A stretch of 64,000 nt of DNA from CBDFLD01 sp965249005 (GCA_965249005.1 CBDFLD010000023.1:62001-126000), one strand, 5' to 3'. Shown: positions 1 through 9,845, counted from the stretch's first letter. Notes: generated by a model not told the origin, from the sequence alone. A program made the numbers and translations.

Positions 1-2
1 GG

Positions 3-1061
3 TTGCCAAGCTGGAGCTGCGCCATCAGGCTGGCACGTAAAGTGAAAACTGCGCACGAAGCCAACGCACTGCGTTGGAGGCGGGGAATCGAAAACTATTA
101 TGAGATCTACTATCTCACGCTCAATCAGCTCTCGAGCAAGACGGGGTTTTGGATCCGCTACTGTCTGCATGCTCCGATAGGCTCCGGCCCATATCTAGAG
201 GTTTGGTTTAATTGTTTCGACGGAGTCCAACCCCGAAACAGCTTCGGAGTGATGCAGCGTTATCCCCTGGAAAGTCTGAGCAACTCACAAACGTCGTTTT
301 CCCTGCATATCGCGCATCACCGGCTTACCAACGGCATGTGCCAGGGAAGACTGGAAGGAAAGGGACACTCCGCACAGTGGGATCTTCGGTTCGTACCACA
401 AGAGCGGCCTTTCCTCCACTTGCCGGAGTCCCTCTATGCAAAGGGAAAAGTGGTTGCCGCGATGCTTTCACCGCATGTGTCCACTCGGTTTGACGGCGAG
501 ATCTCTGTAGACGGACGGACGATTGTTTGCGAAGCCGATCCTGGGGAGCAAAGCCACACTTGGGGAAGACAGCATGCCCCGCACTGGCTGTGGGCGCACT
601 GCAATTTTTTCGAGGACGATGCCGAAGCAGTCATGGAGCTGGTTTGCATTCCGAAAGCAAAAGACAAAGACAGCCCGGGACCGGCACACGTTTTTTGGAT
701 CGTCTGGAAAGGTCAGCGGTATCGCCTTGCGTCGATGCTCGATGGATCGAAGTCTGAAAATTCGGCTTTCCCGGGAACCTGGAAGCTCGAAGCTGAGAGC
801 GACACGACCCGACTGCGAATCCAGATTCGATGCCGTACCGATGATTGCATCGAGGCCACCTATGCCGACCCGAATGGAGAGTCCTGCTATTGTGTTCACA
901 CGGACCTCGCCGACAGTGACGTCGAAGTATGGACCAGGCACGGCGACCGACGCTCTTGGCAGCTGCGAAAGAATCTCCGCTCCGATGGGACGACGCACGC
1001 CGAATGGGGAGATTACTTTCCACACGAGCAAATCAAAAGAAAAGTACTGGCGATCTCTTGA
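3..1061 (+). CDS. Calycin-like protein, possible tocopherol cyclase/AttH-CrtC superfamily
   Basis: Reads 352 residues from a TTG at the window edge, so the true start may lie outside and the N-terminus is uncertain. There is no signal peptide or membrane segment. The middle (about residues 125-210) is rich in Trp and His, with a GEQSHTWGRQH block followed by WLWAHCNFF. Such a Gly-x-x-Ser-His-x-Trp-Gly pattern with an aromatic-rich strand is seen in lipocalin-like tocopherol cyclase, hydroxyneurosporene hydratase and AttH-type proteins. I infer a small-molecule or lipid-binding/isomerising beta-barrel; no substrate is indicated. It is followed after 50 bases by an acyl-CoA synthetase on the same strand, which fits a role in lipid or hydrophobic acid metabolism. 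The family call rests on motif memory only. Confidence 0.5.
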   Translation: MPSWSCAIRLARKVKTAHEANALRWRRGIENYYEIYYLTLNQLSSKTGFWIRYCLHAPIGSGPYLEVWFNCFDGVQPRNSFGVMQRYPLESLSNSQTSFSLHIAHHRLTNGMCQGRLEGKGHSAQWDLRFVPQERPFLHLPESLYAKGKVVAAMLSPHVSTRFDGEISVDGRTIVCEADPGEQSHTWGRQHAPHWLWAHCNFFEDDAEAVMELVCIPKAKDKDSPGPAHVFWIVWKGQRYRLASMLDGSKSENSAFPGTWKLEAESDTTRLRIQIRCRTDDCIEATYADPNGESCYCVHTDLADSDVEVWTRHGDRRSWQLRKNLRSDGTTHAEWGDYFPHEQIKRKVLAIS

Positions 1062-1111
1062 TTGTTGGGGTTCTCGCAGATTCACCATGATCTATGAAGC
1101 TGGAGGCGGGG

Positions 1112-2688
1112 ATGCATACGGCTTATGACCTGATCTGGATGGTAGGGGAGCGAACCCCGGATCAATTGGCACTCGTCGACGACTTGAGCGAACGGCAATA
1201 TAGCTATCGCGAGCTTCTCGAGGAGGTAGACACGATTGCGGCGGGACTGTACGAACGGGGTGTGCGAGAGGGCACCCGGGTGGCGACCGTGCTGCCGAAT
1301 TCGCTGGAGCATTGTTTGGCCTTGCTGGCACTCCAGCGCCTTGGGGCGGTGCCGGCCCTGATCAACTTTCGGCTCAAGGGAGAAGAAATAGCAGAGTTGA
1401 TCGAGATGGGAGAGATCGAGGGGGCTGTGATCCCGAGCGTTGCGGATCTCGCGCAAAAGATCCTGGCGGTAGTTCCCGGTTCGGTTCTGCTCAGTGTGGG
1501 TGGAAGCGCCGCTCCGGCTACGCCCTGGAGTGAATGCCGCGGGGATGTTGCCCAGCTACCTCCCCGGTCTTCCCCGAAGCCGGAGGATCCGGCTTTTCTT
1601 TTCTATACCTCGGGAACGACAGGCTTGCCCAAGGCGGTGGTATTGACGCATCGCACGAGCGAGCCGCGCATTGTTTGGTTGTCCACCCTGATGGGATTGC
1701 GCGCCGGAGGACATATTCGTGCCCTCGGTGTGTCGCCCCTTTCTCATGCCATTGGCTTCTACGGAATCTTTCTGGTCACTTTGGCATACGGCGGCGCCTA
1801 CTATGTCCTGTCGGCCTTCAATCCCGAAACGGCTGTGGACTCCATCGAGCGCCATCGGATCAACTACCTGTTCAGCCTACCCACGATCTTCAGCGCGCTC
1901 GTAGCCGCGCCGAATTACGATCCGACGCGGATGGCCTCCGTGGAGATGACGCTCTGGGGGGGGGGGCGACCATGGGTGCCGATCTGGTGGAGCAACTATC
2001 GAGTGAATGGCCCGGTGCCAAGGGGCATATCTATGGAACGACAGAAACCATGTGTCCTCTTTACAATCCGAGTCCTGCGGGCAACCATGACACGCTTTTC
2101 TCCGCTTACGGGTCGAGGGTGAGGATTGTGAAGCTCAACGGCGGACCCGACGATCACGCGGATCCCGGAGAGGAGGGAGAGTTGTTGATCGATGCGGAGA
2201 CGGATGTGGTTTTCAGCAGCTATCTCAATCGCCCCGACGCCACCGCCGAGAAGATTCGCGAGGGTTGGTATTTTTCGGGAGACGCCGCCGTGATGGATAA
2301 GAATGGTGGAATCCGGCTGGCCGGCAGAGTGGACGACATGATCCGATCGGGTGGTGAATTCGTGCAGCCGGCCGAAGTGGAAGCTGTTCTCGGGAGTCAC
2401 CCCGGGGTAGGGGAAAGTGCAGTGATTGGAGTGTCGGACCCCCACTGGACTCAGATCGTCGTGGCCTGTATTGTCGCGAAGGATCCAACTCTAGCAGTTG
2501 AGGAGCTCGACCGGCATTGCCGCGCAAGCACGCTCGCAGACTTCAAGAGGCCCCGGGGCTATGTCTTTGTCGACGCACTGCCCATGAGCGCCGGGAACAA
2601 GCTTCTGCGTCGAGTTCTACGTGATACGGCCGAGGATGCCCGGGACAACCGAGGCGACGTGCCGTTTCATGCTGTCTCAGGCCGCTGA
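1112..2688 (+). pseudogene. Acyl-CoA synthetase (AMP-binding), frameshifted at a poly-G tract
   Basis: An AMP-forming acid:CoA ligase split over two frames. The first part carries the P-loop FYTSGTTGLPK around residues 164-174 and ends prematurely at 2122. The second part, in the next frame, carries YGTTET, the WYFSGDAA hinge, the GGEFVQPAEVE region and a C-terminal SAGNKLLRR lysine. The frames join at a run of 11 G (1956-1966). Twelve G would read LWGGGATM, and nine G would read LWGGATM, closer to the family's GGAP-type motif. The rejoined protein is about 525 residues, a normal length. The start at 1112 is chosen because GGAGG lies five bases upstream; 1094 is an alternative ATG. It should activate a carboxylic acid with CoA. 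Broken gene, phase-variable gene or sequence error are all possible. Confidence 0.8.
1956..1966 (+). repeat. Poly-G(11) homopolymer inside the acyl-CoA synthetase
   Basis: Eleven consecutive G residues lie exactly where the reading frame of the AMP-binding enzyme changes. Adding one G or removing two restores a single open frame. Long poly-G runs are known slippage sites in contingency genes and also known sites of sequencing error. Confidence 0.95.
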
Positions 2689-2777
2689 ACATACATGCCG
2701 GTGCGGCTGAGCGCTCCTCTCCGGCAGGCCACCAAGAGACCCCAGGAGCGCTTGAATAATGGGTATGGAGGATTTGG

Positions 2778-3731
2778 ATGAGAGTCATTTGTCTCGTTCC
2801 CGCCGGGCCGCGTGACCGAATTGCCCCTACTTTTCCCGACCACTGGGACACCCGTGTGATCCATCAGTATACAGACCTTACGGACGAATTGATCGACGGT
2901 GCGCGGGCACTGATGACGGTACCGCCGTTTCAATACCCGCGGGAAGTTCTCCGCCGGCTTCGGAACCTCAAGTTGATCCAAATGGTCGGCGTGGGAGTAG
3001 ACAACTTTGATCTGGAAGCGGCCCGTGAGCTTGGGGTGCCGGTTTGCAATGTCCCTGGTGCCAATGTGACCTCGGTCGCAGAGTACGTGATCATGGCCGC
3101 TATCTACTTGATCCGGAGAATGCCCGAAGCGATTCAAGCAGGACGACAGGGGAAGAATCCGTATCCGATGCTGTTTCAGAAGGGATGCTTCGAAGTCCAA
3201 GCCAAGCAACTCGGTATTGTCGGCTACGGAGCCATCGGGCATGCCGTGGCGACGCGTGCCGTTGCGCTGGGGATGGAGATCCTGAGCGCGAGTGTTTGCG
3301 GGAATCCGCCAGGCGCGGCCGAGAAGGCGCTGGGCGTCAGACGGGTCCCGTTCGAGGAACTGCTGGCCACTGCCGACATTGTGACTCTGCACGTTCCTCT
3401 GGCGAAGGAAACGCGCCGCTTGATTACAAGAAAGGAACTCATGAGTATGAAGCCCGGAGCCTGCCTGGTGAACGCCGCCCGTGGGGGAATCGTGGACGAA
3501 ACGGATCTGGCCGAGGTGCTGCACGAAGGGCATCTCGCCGGCGCCGCCGTGGACAATTTCGCGGTCGAGCCCATTGCGTCGGACAACCCGTTGCTGGCGG
3601 CTCCGAATGTGCTTTTGACGCCACATAGCGCTGGAAGCACGAATGAATGTGTGCGCCACGCTGTCGAGCGGAGCTTCGAAAATATCGACCGGGTCCTGAG
3701 GGGTGAGGCGCCCAGAAATTGCGTATGGTAG
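2778..3731 (+). CDS. D-isomer 2-hydroxyacid dehydrogenase (phosphoglycerate dehydrogenase-like)
   Basis: 317 residues, close to the usual length of single-domain-pair 2-hydroxyacid dehydrogenases (SerA/GyaR/HprA type without an ACT domain). The Rossmann nucleotide-binding motif is GYGAIG at residues 149-154. The catalytic Arg (R235 in NAARGG), Glu (E264 in FAVEP) and His (H283 in TPHSAG) are all present, so the enzyme should be active. It would reduce a 2-keto acid or oxidise a D-2-hydroxyacid with NAD(P). A GGAGG at 2766-2770 precedes the ATG. It lies 89 bases after the acyl-CoA synthetase and 22 bases before a tartrate-type dehydrogenase, so the three are probably co-transcribed in a hydroxyacid catabolic pathway. 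The exact substrate cannot be read from sequence. Confidence 0.9.
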   Translation: MRVICLVPAGPRDRIAPTFPDHWDTRVIHQYTDLTDELIDGARALMTVPPFQYPREVLRRLRNLKLIQMVGVGVDNFDLEAARELGVPVCNVPGANVTSVAEYVIMAAIYLIRRMPEAIQAGRQGKNPYPMLFQKGCFEVQAKQLGIVGYGAIGHAVATRAVALGMEILSASVCGNPPGAAEKALGVRRVPFEELLATADIVTLHVPLAKETRRLITRKELMSMKPGACLVNAARGGIVDETDLAEVLHEGHLAGAAVDNFAVEPIASDNPLLAAPNVLLTPHSAGSTNECVRHAVERSFENIDRVLRGEAPRNCVW

Positions 3732-3753
3732 ACCAAGGATAGAGGAGAGCCGA

Positions 3754-4821
3754 ATGTATCGAATTGCAGTCATACCCGGGGATGGAATCGGCAAGGAGGT
3801 GGTTCCCGAAGGCATTCGTGTGCTCGAGTCCGTGGGCCGTAGATTCGGAATCCAATTCGACTGGCACACGTTTCCGTGGGGATGTGAATACTACCTGGAA
3901 AGAAACGAAATGATGCCTGCCGACGGGCTGGGCACTCTCTCGGAATTCGATGCGATATTTCTGGGGGCGGTGGGCGCTCCAGGAGTTGCCGATCACGTTT
4001 CTCTGTGGGGGCTGTTGATTCCGATCCGGCGTACCTTTCGCCAGTACGTCAACCTCCGGCCGGTCAAGCTTTTTGAGGGCGTGCGGAGCCCGCTGAGAGA
4101 CAAACAACCCGGCGATATCGATTTCTGGGTGGTGCGGGAAAACAACGAAGGCGAGTATTCCAACGTCGGCGGGAGAATGTACTCGGGCACCGAATACGAG
4201 ACGGTCGTGCAGGAATCAGTCTTTACCCTCCATGGGGTGGAGCGAGTCATGCGGTTTGCATTCGATTTGGCGCTGAAGCGCCCGCAAAAACACCTTACCT
4301 CGGCGACGAAGTCCAACGGGATCGTCTTTACCATGCCTTTCTGGGACGAGGTGTTTCAGCGACTGTCAGCGGAGTACGGCGGGATCCGGACAGATCAGTA
4401 TCACATCGACGCGCTCGTGGCGAAGTTCGTTCAGGCACCGGAGCAGTTCGACGTGGTGGTGGCGAGTAATCTCTTCGGGGATATTCTCTCCGATCTCGGC
4501 CCTGCGATCGCGGGAAGCCTCGGCATCGCTCCCTCGGCGAATCTCAACCCGGAGAGAGACTTTCCATCCATGTTCGAGCCCGTTCATGGTTCGGCTCCGG
4601 ACATCGCCGGGCAAGGAATTGCCAATCCTATTGGCCAGATATGGTCCGGGGCCATGATGCTTGAACACCTCGGTCACAACGAAGCTGCGGAGATCGTCGA
4701 ACGGGCGATTGCAGAAGCGCTGCGAGATCCGAATGCCAGAACGCCTGATCTCGGGGGCGGAGGAACGACCGAAGCGATGGGGCGTAGCATTGCGGAGTGC
4801 GCGTCCAGCATCCAACTGTAG
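3754..4821 (+). CDS. Tartrate/isopropylmalate/isocitrate-type dehydrogenase
   Basis: 355 residues of the beta-decarboxylating dehydrogenase family. The N-terminus has the typical IPGDGIGKEVVPEG. The substrate-binding region has LRPVKL near residue 101 and VVRENNEGEYSNVGG near 126-140; the metal-binding segment is FGDILSDLGPAIAGSLG; the C-terminal cofactor region has VHGSAPDIAGQGIANPIG. The RENNEGEYS sequence is typical of tartrate dehydrogenase/decarboxylase (TtuC, D-malate dehydrogenase) rather than LeuB. The ATG at 3754 is chosen because AGAGGAGAG lies just upstream; an in-frame extension to 3703 would overlap the preceding gene. It should oxidise and usually decarboxylate a 2-hydroxydicarboxylate with NAD, which fits the neighbouring 2-hydroxyacid dehydrogenase. 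Confidence 0.88.
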   Translation: MYRIAVIPGDGIGKEVVPEGIRVLESVGRRFGIQFDWHTFPWGCEYYLERNEMMPADGLGTLSEFDAIFLGAVGAPGVADHVSLWGLLIPIRRTFRQYVNLRPVKLFEGVRSPLRDKQPGDIDFWVVRENNEGEYSNVGGRMYSGTEYETVVQESVFTLHGVERVMRFAFDLALKRPQKHLTSATKSNGIVFTMPFWDEVFQRLSAEYGGIRTDQYHIDALVAKFVQAPEQFDVVVASNLFGDILSDLGPAIAGSLGIAPSANLNPERDFPSMFEPVHGSAPDIAGQGIANPIGQIWSGAMMLEHLGHNEAAEIVERAIAEALRDPNARTPDLGGGGTTEAMGRSIAECASSIQL

Positions 4822-4842
4822 ACCGAACCAAGGAGTACAGGT

Positions 4843-7611
4843 ATGCCGATTCTAAACCTGAAGCGGGCACTCGTGTTCTCGACGCTCTTGGCGGTTGGAC
4901 TGGGAACCTATCAGCGTGCACGGGTCCAGGAGCGCCCGCTGCTTTCGAGCGCTCACGCCCCCGAAGACACAGCCAGAACGGCCCCTCCTCTCCGGACGGA
5001 AAGAGCCAACTCCGAAATGCTCTTTGACGGGGTTGGAAAGAATTCGGGATCGGCGGCGCATCCCAATGCGCCTGGGAGGGTGCGGCCCGACGCTCCGGCC
5101 CAGCACGAGCTTGCTCGTCGCAACATTCAAGAATTGGTGCCCGAGTCACTCATAGTCTACGCGACGCCGATGCAGCCCGATCCATTCGCGCCGCTAGACC
5201 ATCGAATCCGCGACACGATTCGCTTGAGCGATGATACCCGAAGCGATGATTTCCCTGTGATTCTGTCGAATCCCAAAGACCGGGAGGAGGTCTGGGCGAC
5301 ATGGGTGAGCTACAGCGGACGCCGGGACCAGATCCGTCTCTGCCGGCGCGACCCGGATACCAAGAATTGGGGGACATGGAACATCGTGCCGGGGGTAACC
5401 GGCGACGTCTGGCGACCATCCCTGGTCCATGATGTTCACGGACGGCTTTGGGTGATCTGGGCGCAACAGGAGCTCTACCGCGCCAACTTCGATCTGTACG
5501 CACGTTGGTTCGACAAGGAACATTGGGGGCCATTGCATCGTCTGACGTCGGGTCCGGAAGGAGACTTCAACCAACACGCCGTACGATCCGGCAACGGTAC
5601 GGTGCATCTTGTCTGGCAAGGCTTTCGCGAAGGGCAAGCCGATATCTTCTACCTCTCCTATGACGGTGCGGGGTGGTCCCAACCGGTCCAGATCTCGGAG
5701 AGCTCTCGAAACGACTGGACGCCGTCGGTGGCGACCGATTCTGAAGGCCGAGTGCATTTCGTGTGGGATACGTACGACCGCGGGAACTACGACGTCGTAA
5801 TGCGAACCTTGGCGGGTGAAACTCTCACGGAGATCCAGGAAATCGCAAACTCACAGCTGTTCGAGGCCCGTCCCAGCGCCCTGGTGGATTCTGACGAGCG
5901 CCTCTGGGTGGCCTACGAGGTGGGTGAACCTGGATGGGGCAAGGATCAGGGCCTCTTGGTGGACCAAGCTCGGCAGCCGGGCTCCATGCTCAATCTCGAG
6001 CGACGCATTGAGGTGTGCGTGCTCGAGCGCGGTGATTGGAGCGCCGCGAAACCGGCGCTGGTTTCCCTATTTCCCCCTAGAGCTCGCCGCCACTACGTCA
6101 AAAGCGGTCCTTCCTTGATTAGCAATCCTAAACTCTCTGTGGATGAGCGGGGGAGAGTCACGATTCTGTTGCGCAAGCTGGAGGGGCAGTACGCCTACGC
6201 GGAGTACTGGCAAGCGTATGCCGTTACCATGACGCCGGACGGGTGGAAGGAGCCGGCGCTCTTGCCCTATAGTGCCGGAAGACTTTCCATGGAGGTTTCC
6301 GTTACGCCGGATGCGTCGGGAGGCCTCTGGTTTGGCTGGCCGAGGGATAACCATCCGAGTTTTTCCGTCATGGCAAATCTTCCCGAGGAGACCGTGATCG
6401 AAAACGTCTACGCGGGCCGCTACGACCCGGCAACGGAGCCTGGCAACAAGCTAGGGGCGATTGAGGAGCCACGGTTCGAACGTCGCGCCGCTGGCCACGC
6501 GAACGAAGCCGGAGATGTCACACGCATACGCCAGTGGCGGACTCGGGTGGCAGGGAAGAACTTGCAGATCTTGCGGGGCGATACGCATCGTCATACCGAG
6601 CTTTCCATGGACTTGCGCGGTGTTCCCGATGGGTCGGTCCTGGACTTCTACCGGTACATGCTCGACGCTGCCTCCATGGATTTCGGCCTCATCACAGATC
6701 ATCAAAATGGCGCGGATCGAGAATACTGGTGGTGGCTGGAGGAGAAACTGGCCGATCTGTTCCATGCACCCGAGAGTTATATTGCTCTATTCGGTTACGA
6801 GCGTTCGGCGAACTATCCCGACGGGCACCGTAACATTGTGCATGCCCGAAGAGGCGTCACTCCGGTCCCATTCTTTCAACCGCTCGATTCTCCGATCCAG
6901 TTTCGACTTCACAACGGTGCCTTGGGAGTCATTCGCGACGATACTCGGATCCTCTATGACGAGATTCGCGCGACCGGAGGGGTGTCGATCCCGCACACGA
7001 GTGCAACCTCGATGGGAACGGATTGGCGAGACAATGATCCGGAGGTCGAGACGCTGGTGGAGATCTACCAGGGAGACCGTCACAGCTATGAAGCCAAGGG
7101 CGCACCCCTCAGCGATATGTCGGCCCGGCAGGCGACGCTGACCCAGATCCGCCCCAAGGGCTATATTTCCAATGCGTGGGGCAAGGGATACCGGCTGGGT
7201 GTGATTGCGAGCTCTGATCATCTGTCGACTCACATTTCCTACGCGATGGTTTGGGCCGAGGAGCGAAGCCGCGAGGCGGTGTTGGAGGCAATGCGGCAGC
7301 GGCGAGCCTACGCAGCCACGGACAATATTGTTCTGGAGTTTTGGATCGGGAATCACTTTATGGGGGAGGAATTTGACAGTGAAGGTGTTCCGGCAATACG
7401 CATCAAGGCAGTCGGGACGCGGCCCTTCGCGGACATCCAGATCCTTCGAAACAATCGCTCGATTTATCAAAATCCCGGTGGATCGCAGGACGTGGACCTG
7501 ACCTATCAGGATCTCGAGAGCGGGACCGGTCTCAACTTCTACTATGCGCGCGTGATCCAGCAGGATGGCCAGACCGCCTGGAGTTCCCCCATCTGGGTGA
7601 ATGTCCAGTGA
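4843..7611 (+). CDS. Exported DUF3604 protein with N-terminal propeller-like region
   Basis: 922 residues beginning with a basic-hydrophobic signal peptide (about residues 1-25), so it is exported. Residues about 130-540 hold repeated WVxW, VHLVWQG and VHFVWDTYD units of the kind seen in BNR/sialidase-like or TolB-like propellers. From about residue 570 the DUF3604 module begins (ILRGDTHRHTELSMD, then LITDHQNGADREYWWW, IPHTSATSMG and SSDHLSTHISYAM), with many His/Asp residues arranged as in PHP-type metallohydrolases. A metal-dependent hydrolase acting outside the cytoplasm is therefore likely, though no DUF3604 reaction is assigned here. AAGGAG stands eight bases before the ATG. It follows the tartrate-type dehydrogenase by 21 bases and is probably in the same operon. 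Confidence 0.85.
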   Translation: MPILNLKRALVFSTLLAVGLGTYQRARVQERPLLSSAHAPEDTARTAPPLRTERANSEMLFDGVGKNSGSAAHPNAPGRVRPDAPAQHELARRNIQELVPESLIVYATPMQPDPFAPLDHRIRDTIRLSDDTRSDDFPVILSNPKDREEVWATWVSYSGRRDQIRLCRRDPDTKNWGTWNIVPGVTGDVWRPSLVHDVHGRLWVIWAQQELYRANFDLYARWFDKEHWGPLHRLTSGPEGDFNQHAVRSGNGTVHLVWQGFREGQADIFYLSYDGAGWSQPVQISESSRNDWTPSVATDSEGRVHFVWDTYDRGNYDVVMRTLAGETLTEIQEIANSQLFEARPSALVDSDERLWVAYEVGEPGWGKDQGLLVDQARQPGSMLNLERRIEVCVLERGDWSAAKPALVSLFPPRARRHYVKSGPSLISNPKLSVDERGRVTILLRKLEGQYAYAEYWQAYAVTMTPDGWKEPALLPYSAGRLSMEVSVTPDASGGLWFGWPRDNHPSFSVMANLPEETVIENVYAGRYDPATEPGNKLGAIEEPRFERRAAGHANEAGDVTRIRQWRTRVAGKNLQILRGDTHRHTELSMDLRGVPDGSVLDFYRYMLDAASMDFGLITDHQNGADREYWWWLEEKLADLFHAPESYIALFGYERSANYPDGHRNIVHARRGVTPVPFFQPLDSPIQFRLHNGALGVIRDDTRILYDEIRATGGVSIPHTSATSMGTDWRDNDPEVETLVEIYQGDRHSYEAKGAPLSDMSARQATLTQIRPKGYISNAWGKGYRLGVIASSDHLSTHISYAMVWAEERSREAVLEAMRQRRAYAATDNIVLEFWIGNHFMGEEFDSEGVPAIRIKAVGTRPFADIQILRNNRSIYQNPGGSQDVDLTYQDLESGTGLNFYYARVIQQDGQTAWSSPIWVNVQ

Positions 7612-7735
7612 AGAGCAACCGTCGGAAAAGTGAGAGGGACTACATTCTATCGTGAGCGACCAGCGCGCCGCGCCGACTAGTCACTGTATGCTGAAAGCTG
7701 ACCGCTGACAGCTCAAAACGAAAGGAGAGCAATCC

Positions 7736-8437
7736 ATGCCTTTTTCCCACGATGCCCGCAGCGTGCTGCTTATCGTTGATATGGACAACGACAACAGCAC
7801 GGGTATGTACAGTGTCTACAATACGAAAGAATACCTGTCCAATGCTGTTGCGGTGCGAGACGCTTGTTACAAGGCGGGCGTTCCTGTCGTACAAATCAAA
7901 CAGACCTACGAACGCAAGAGCTATGGCCATGACGCGCCCCTCAATGAGGTCCGTCTCGAGGACGGACAAACTCCCGGTGCCTCGTTTGAAGGGACCCATG
8001 GCTGGGAAATTGTTTCTGCTCTCGACCCGGGAGAGCGAGATATTGTGATGCACAAGCACCGCTGGGATGCGTTCTTTGGAACGAAGTTGCCCTCGATTTT
8101 ACATTCGCTGCGCGCCGAGCAGCTCATTTGGATCGGGGGTTTCACCGACGCCTGCTTGTTGACCAGCGTCTTCAGCGGGTATTTCTACGATTACCCCACA
8201 GCGCTAGTGGCCGATGCCGCATCCTGCGCCACCGAGCTGAGCCACAAGATGGGAGTGTTGCAGATGGCAAACTGGATTTATGATATGACCATCTTTTCCA
8301 CTCCGAACTTCGTCCGCTGGGTCGCCGGTGAGGAGGCACCCTTCTGGTACACGGGTACGTACAACTCGGTCCCGTCCACGTCATGGGAGGCCGTCGATAG
8401 CCACTACGAGGCGATCATCGCCGGAAACTCGAGGTAG
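7736..8437 (+). CDS. Isochorismatase-family cysteine hydrolase
   Basis: 233 residues, typical of the family. The triad is visible: Asp15 in LLIVDMDND, Lys107 in MHKHRWDAF and nucleophile Cys140 in GFTDACLLTS, where the usual motif is TxxCV. Members hydrolyse isochorismate, nicotinamide, ureidoacrylate, N-carbamoylsarcosine, biuret and related amides; the IGGFTDAC variant resembles the amidohydrolase side rather than isochorismatase itself. AAAGGAGAG is placed well before the ATG at 7736. The gene is 124 bases after the DUF3604 gene and ends 13 bases before the convergent Nramp-like gene. It is probably cytoplasmic. Substrate unknown; a C-N bond in a small amide is the best guess. Confidence 0.88.
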   Translation: MPFSHDARSVLLIVDMDNDNSTGMYSVYNTKEYLSNAVAVRDACYKAGVPVVQIKQTYERKSYGHDAPLNEVRLEDGQTPGASFEGTHGWEIVSALDPGERDIVMHKHRWDAFFGTKLPSILHSLRAEQLIWIGGFTDACLLTSVFSGYFYDYPTALVADAASCATELSHKMGVLQMANWIYDMTIFSTPNFVRWVAGEEAPFWYTGTYNSVPSTSWEAVDSHYEAIIAGNSR

Positions 8438-8450
8438 GCGATGGGACCCC

Positions 8451-9845
8451 CTAAGAAAGTACATCGATCCAGAGGACGTACAGAGCAAAGCCGACGTAGA
8501 CCACACAGCAGATCGCCATCATGATCACGTTGAGGAGTGGAGGCCGAGCACACTGGGGCAAAAAGCGAAAGTTCATGTACAGGAGTAAAGGCACGTAGAT
8601 CGCCATGGAGAATCCGGAAATCAAGGCCATGTTGAAAAAGAATCCGAGTTCGGTGATATGGAAACGATCCAGCAACCACGTGCTGAAGGTTCCGAATCCG
8701 GTGACGAAGAGAACCAGTCCCACATACCAGCGGCTCTGCGAGAATCGCCGCGCAAAGGTGAAGTTTACGTTGATGAGCTCCGAGAGAGTTCTAGAACCTC
8801 CGTCCACCAGAGCAAGCTGGGTGCTGAAAAGAGCGGCCATCCCAACGATGAGAAAGAGGTTCTGGCCGAATCCTCCCATGGTATCTCCCAGAATTCGTGC
8901 CTCGTCCCAAATCAACCTGCCCTCCGACGGTATGATTCCATTTGGATGAAGCACGGCGAGCGCACTGAACATGAACAGAATCATGGTGAAGCTGTTCAGT
9001 AGCCAGTAGTACAGGGTCTGGTCTAGGACGACATACCGGAACCAGTCGAAGAAGCGTTTCCGGTTGGATTCGTCGTCCGGAAAGATAAACCCCGTCCAAA
9101 CAGGTCGCTCTTCTCGCATCCGCATCGGGTTGATCAGGCGCGGGATTCTGGCTCCCATCCCGATCTGCTTGTCACGGAGGTAGTAGGCATAGAACAGATT
9201 GCCGACCCCGCCCACTCCGGCCAGCGCCACCGCGCTGAAGAAGTTGCGAAATGGAAACTCGTGATCCAGCTCGATATGGCCAAAACTAAAGAGACCGTGG
9301 GCCATTGCTTGGACGGTCTCCCAGGTTGCAACCTCAACGGCGACGTACAATAGGCCGAGCGTAATCACGATCACTAGAATCAGCATAGTTTTTTCGACCG
9401 CCACGTAGACGATCTTCGGTCCGAACAGAACGACGCCGATCGCGGCAAAGGTAACCGCGGTCCAGACCCAGTCTGGGCCGGGACCGGCGGGGCCAAAGAG
9501 GAGGGCCTTCAGGGCGATACCGGATGTGCGTGCCCACCCGGGCAGGCAGATGCCGAGGAAATTTATCAGGAGGAAAACATAAACAAAGCCGCGCCAGACA
9601 CGGGCAAAACCGGTATAGGAACCTTCTCCGGTGGCAATCGCCCAGCGGCCGATCTCGATATTGATCCAGACCTGGAGAAAAATCCCGAGCATGGCGGCCC
9701 AGGCCATCGTGGCGCCGAACTTGGCTGTGATCCATGGCCAGATCACAAGCTCGCCAGCGCCGATAGAGAGCCCGACCAAAACGGGAGTTTTCGTTCCGGA
9801 AGATCTGCTTTTTTTAAGGCTGGCAGCGATGAGTTCATGATTCAC
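8451..9845 (-). CDS. Nramp-related transporter lacking canonical metal ligands
   Basis: About 464 residues with some eleven hydrophobic segments, in the LeuT-fold Nramp family by overall pattern. In canonical Nramp proteins helix 1 carries DPGN and helix 6 carries MPHN. Here helix 1 reads GLSIGAGELVIWPW (near residues 25-38) and helix 6 reads AGVGGVGNLFYAYYLRDK (near residue 205), so the metal-coordinating Asp, Asn, Met and His are absent while LRDK remains. The substrate may therefore not be Mn or Fe. The start is uncertain: a GTG at 9845 gives a start just before the conserved part, while the open frame runs back to 10055 across the end of the DUF1989-GcvT gene. No good ribosome binding site decides it. 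The same-strand neighbours suggest transport of their substrate. Confidence 0.75.
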   Translation of the reverse strand: MNHELIAASLKKSRSSGTKTPVLVGLSIGAGELVIWPWITAKFGATMAWAAMLGIFLQVWINIEIGRWAIATGEGSYTGFARVWRGFVYVFLLINFLGICLPGWARTSGIALKALLFGPAGPGPDWVWTAVTFAAIGVVLFGPKIVYVAVEKTMLILVIVITLGLLYVAVEVATWETVQAMAHGLFSFGHIELDHEFPFRNFFSAVALAGVGGVGNLFYAYYLRDKQIGMGARIPRLINPMRMREERPVWTGFIFPDDESNRKRFFDWFRYVVLDQTLYYWLLNSFTMILFMFSALAVLHPNGIIPSEGRLIWDEARILGDTMGGFGQNLFLIVGMAALFSTQLALVDGGSRTLSELINVNFTFARRFSQSRWYVGLVLFVTGFGTFSTWLLDRFHITELGFFFNMALISGFSMAIYVPLLLYMNFRFLPQCARPPLLNVIMMAICCVVYVGFALYVLWIDVLS

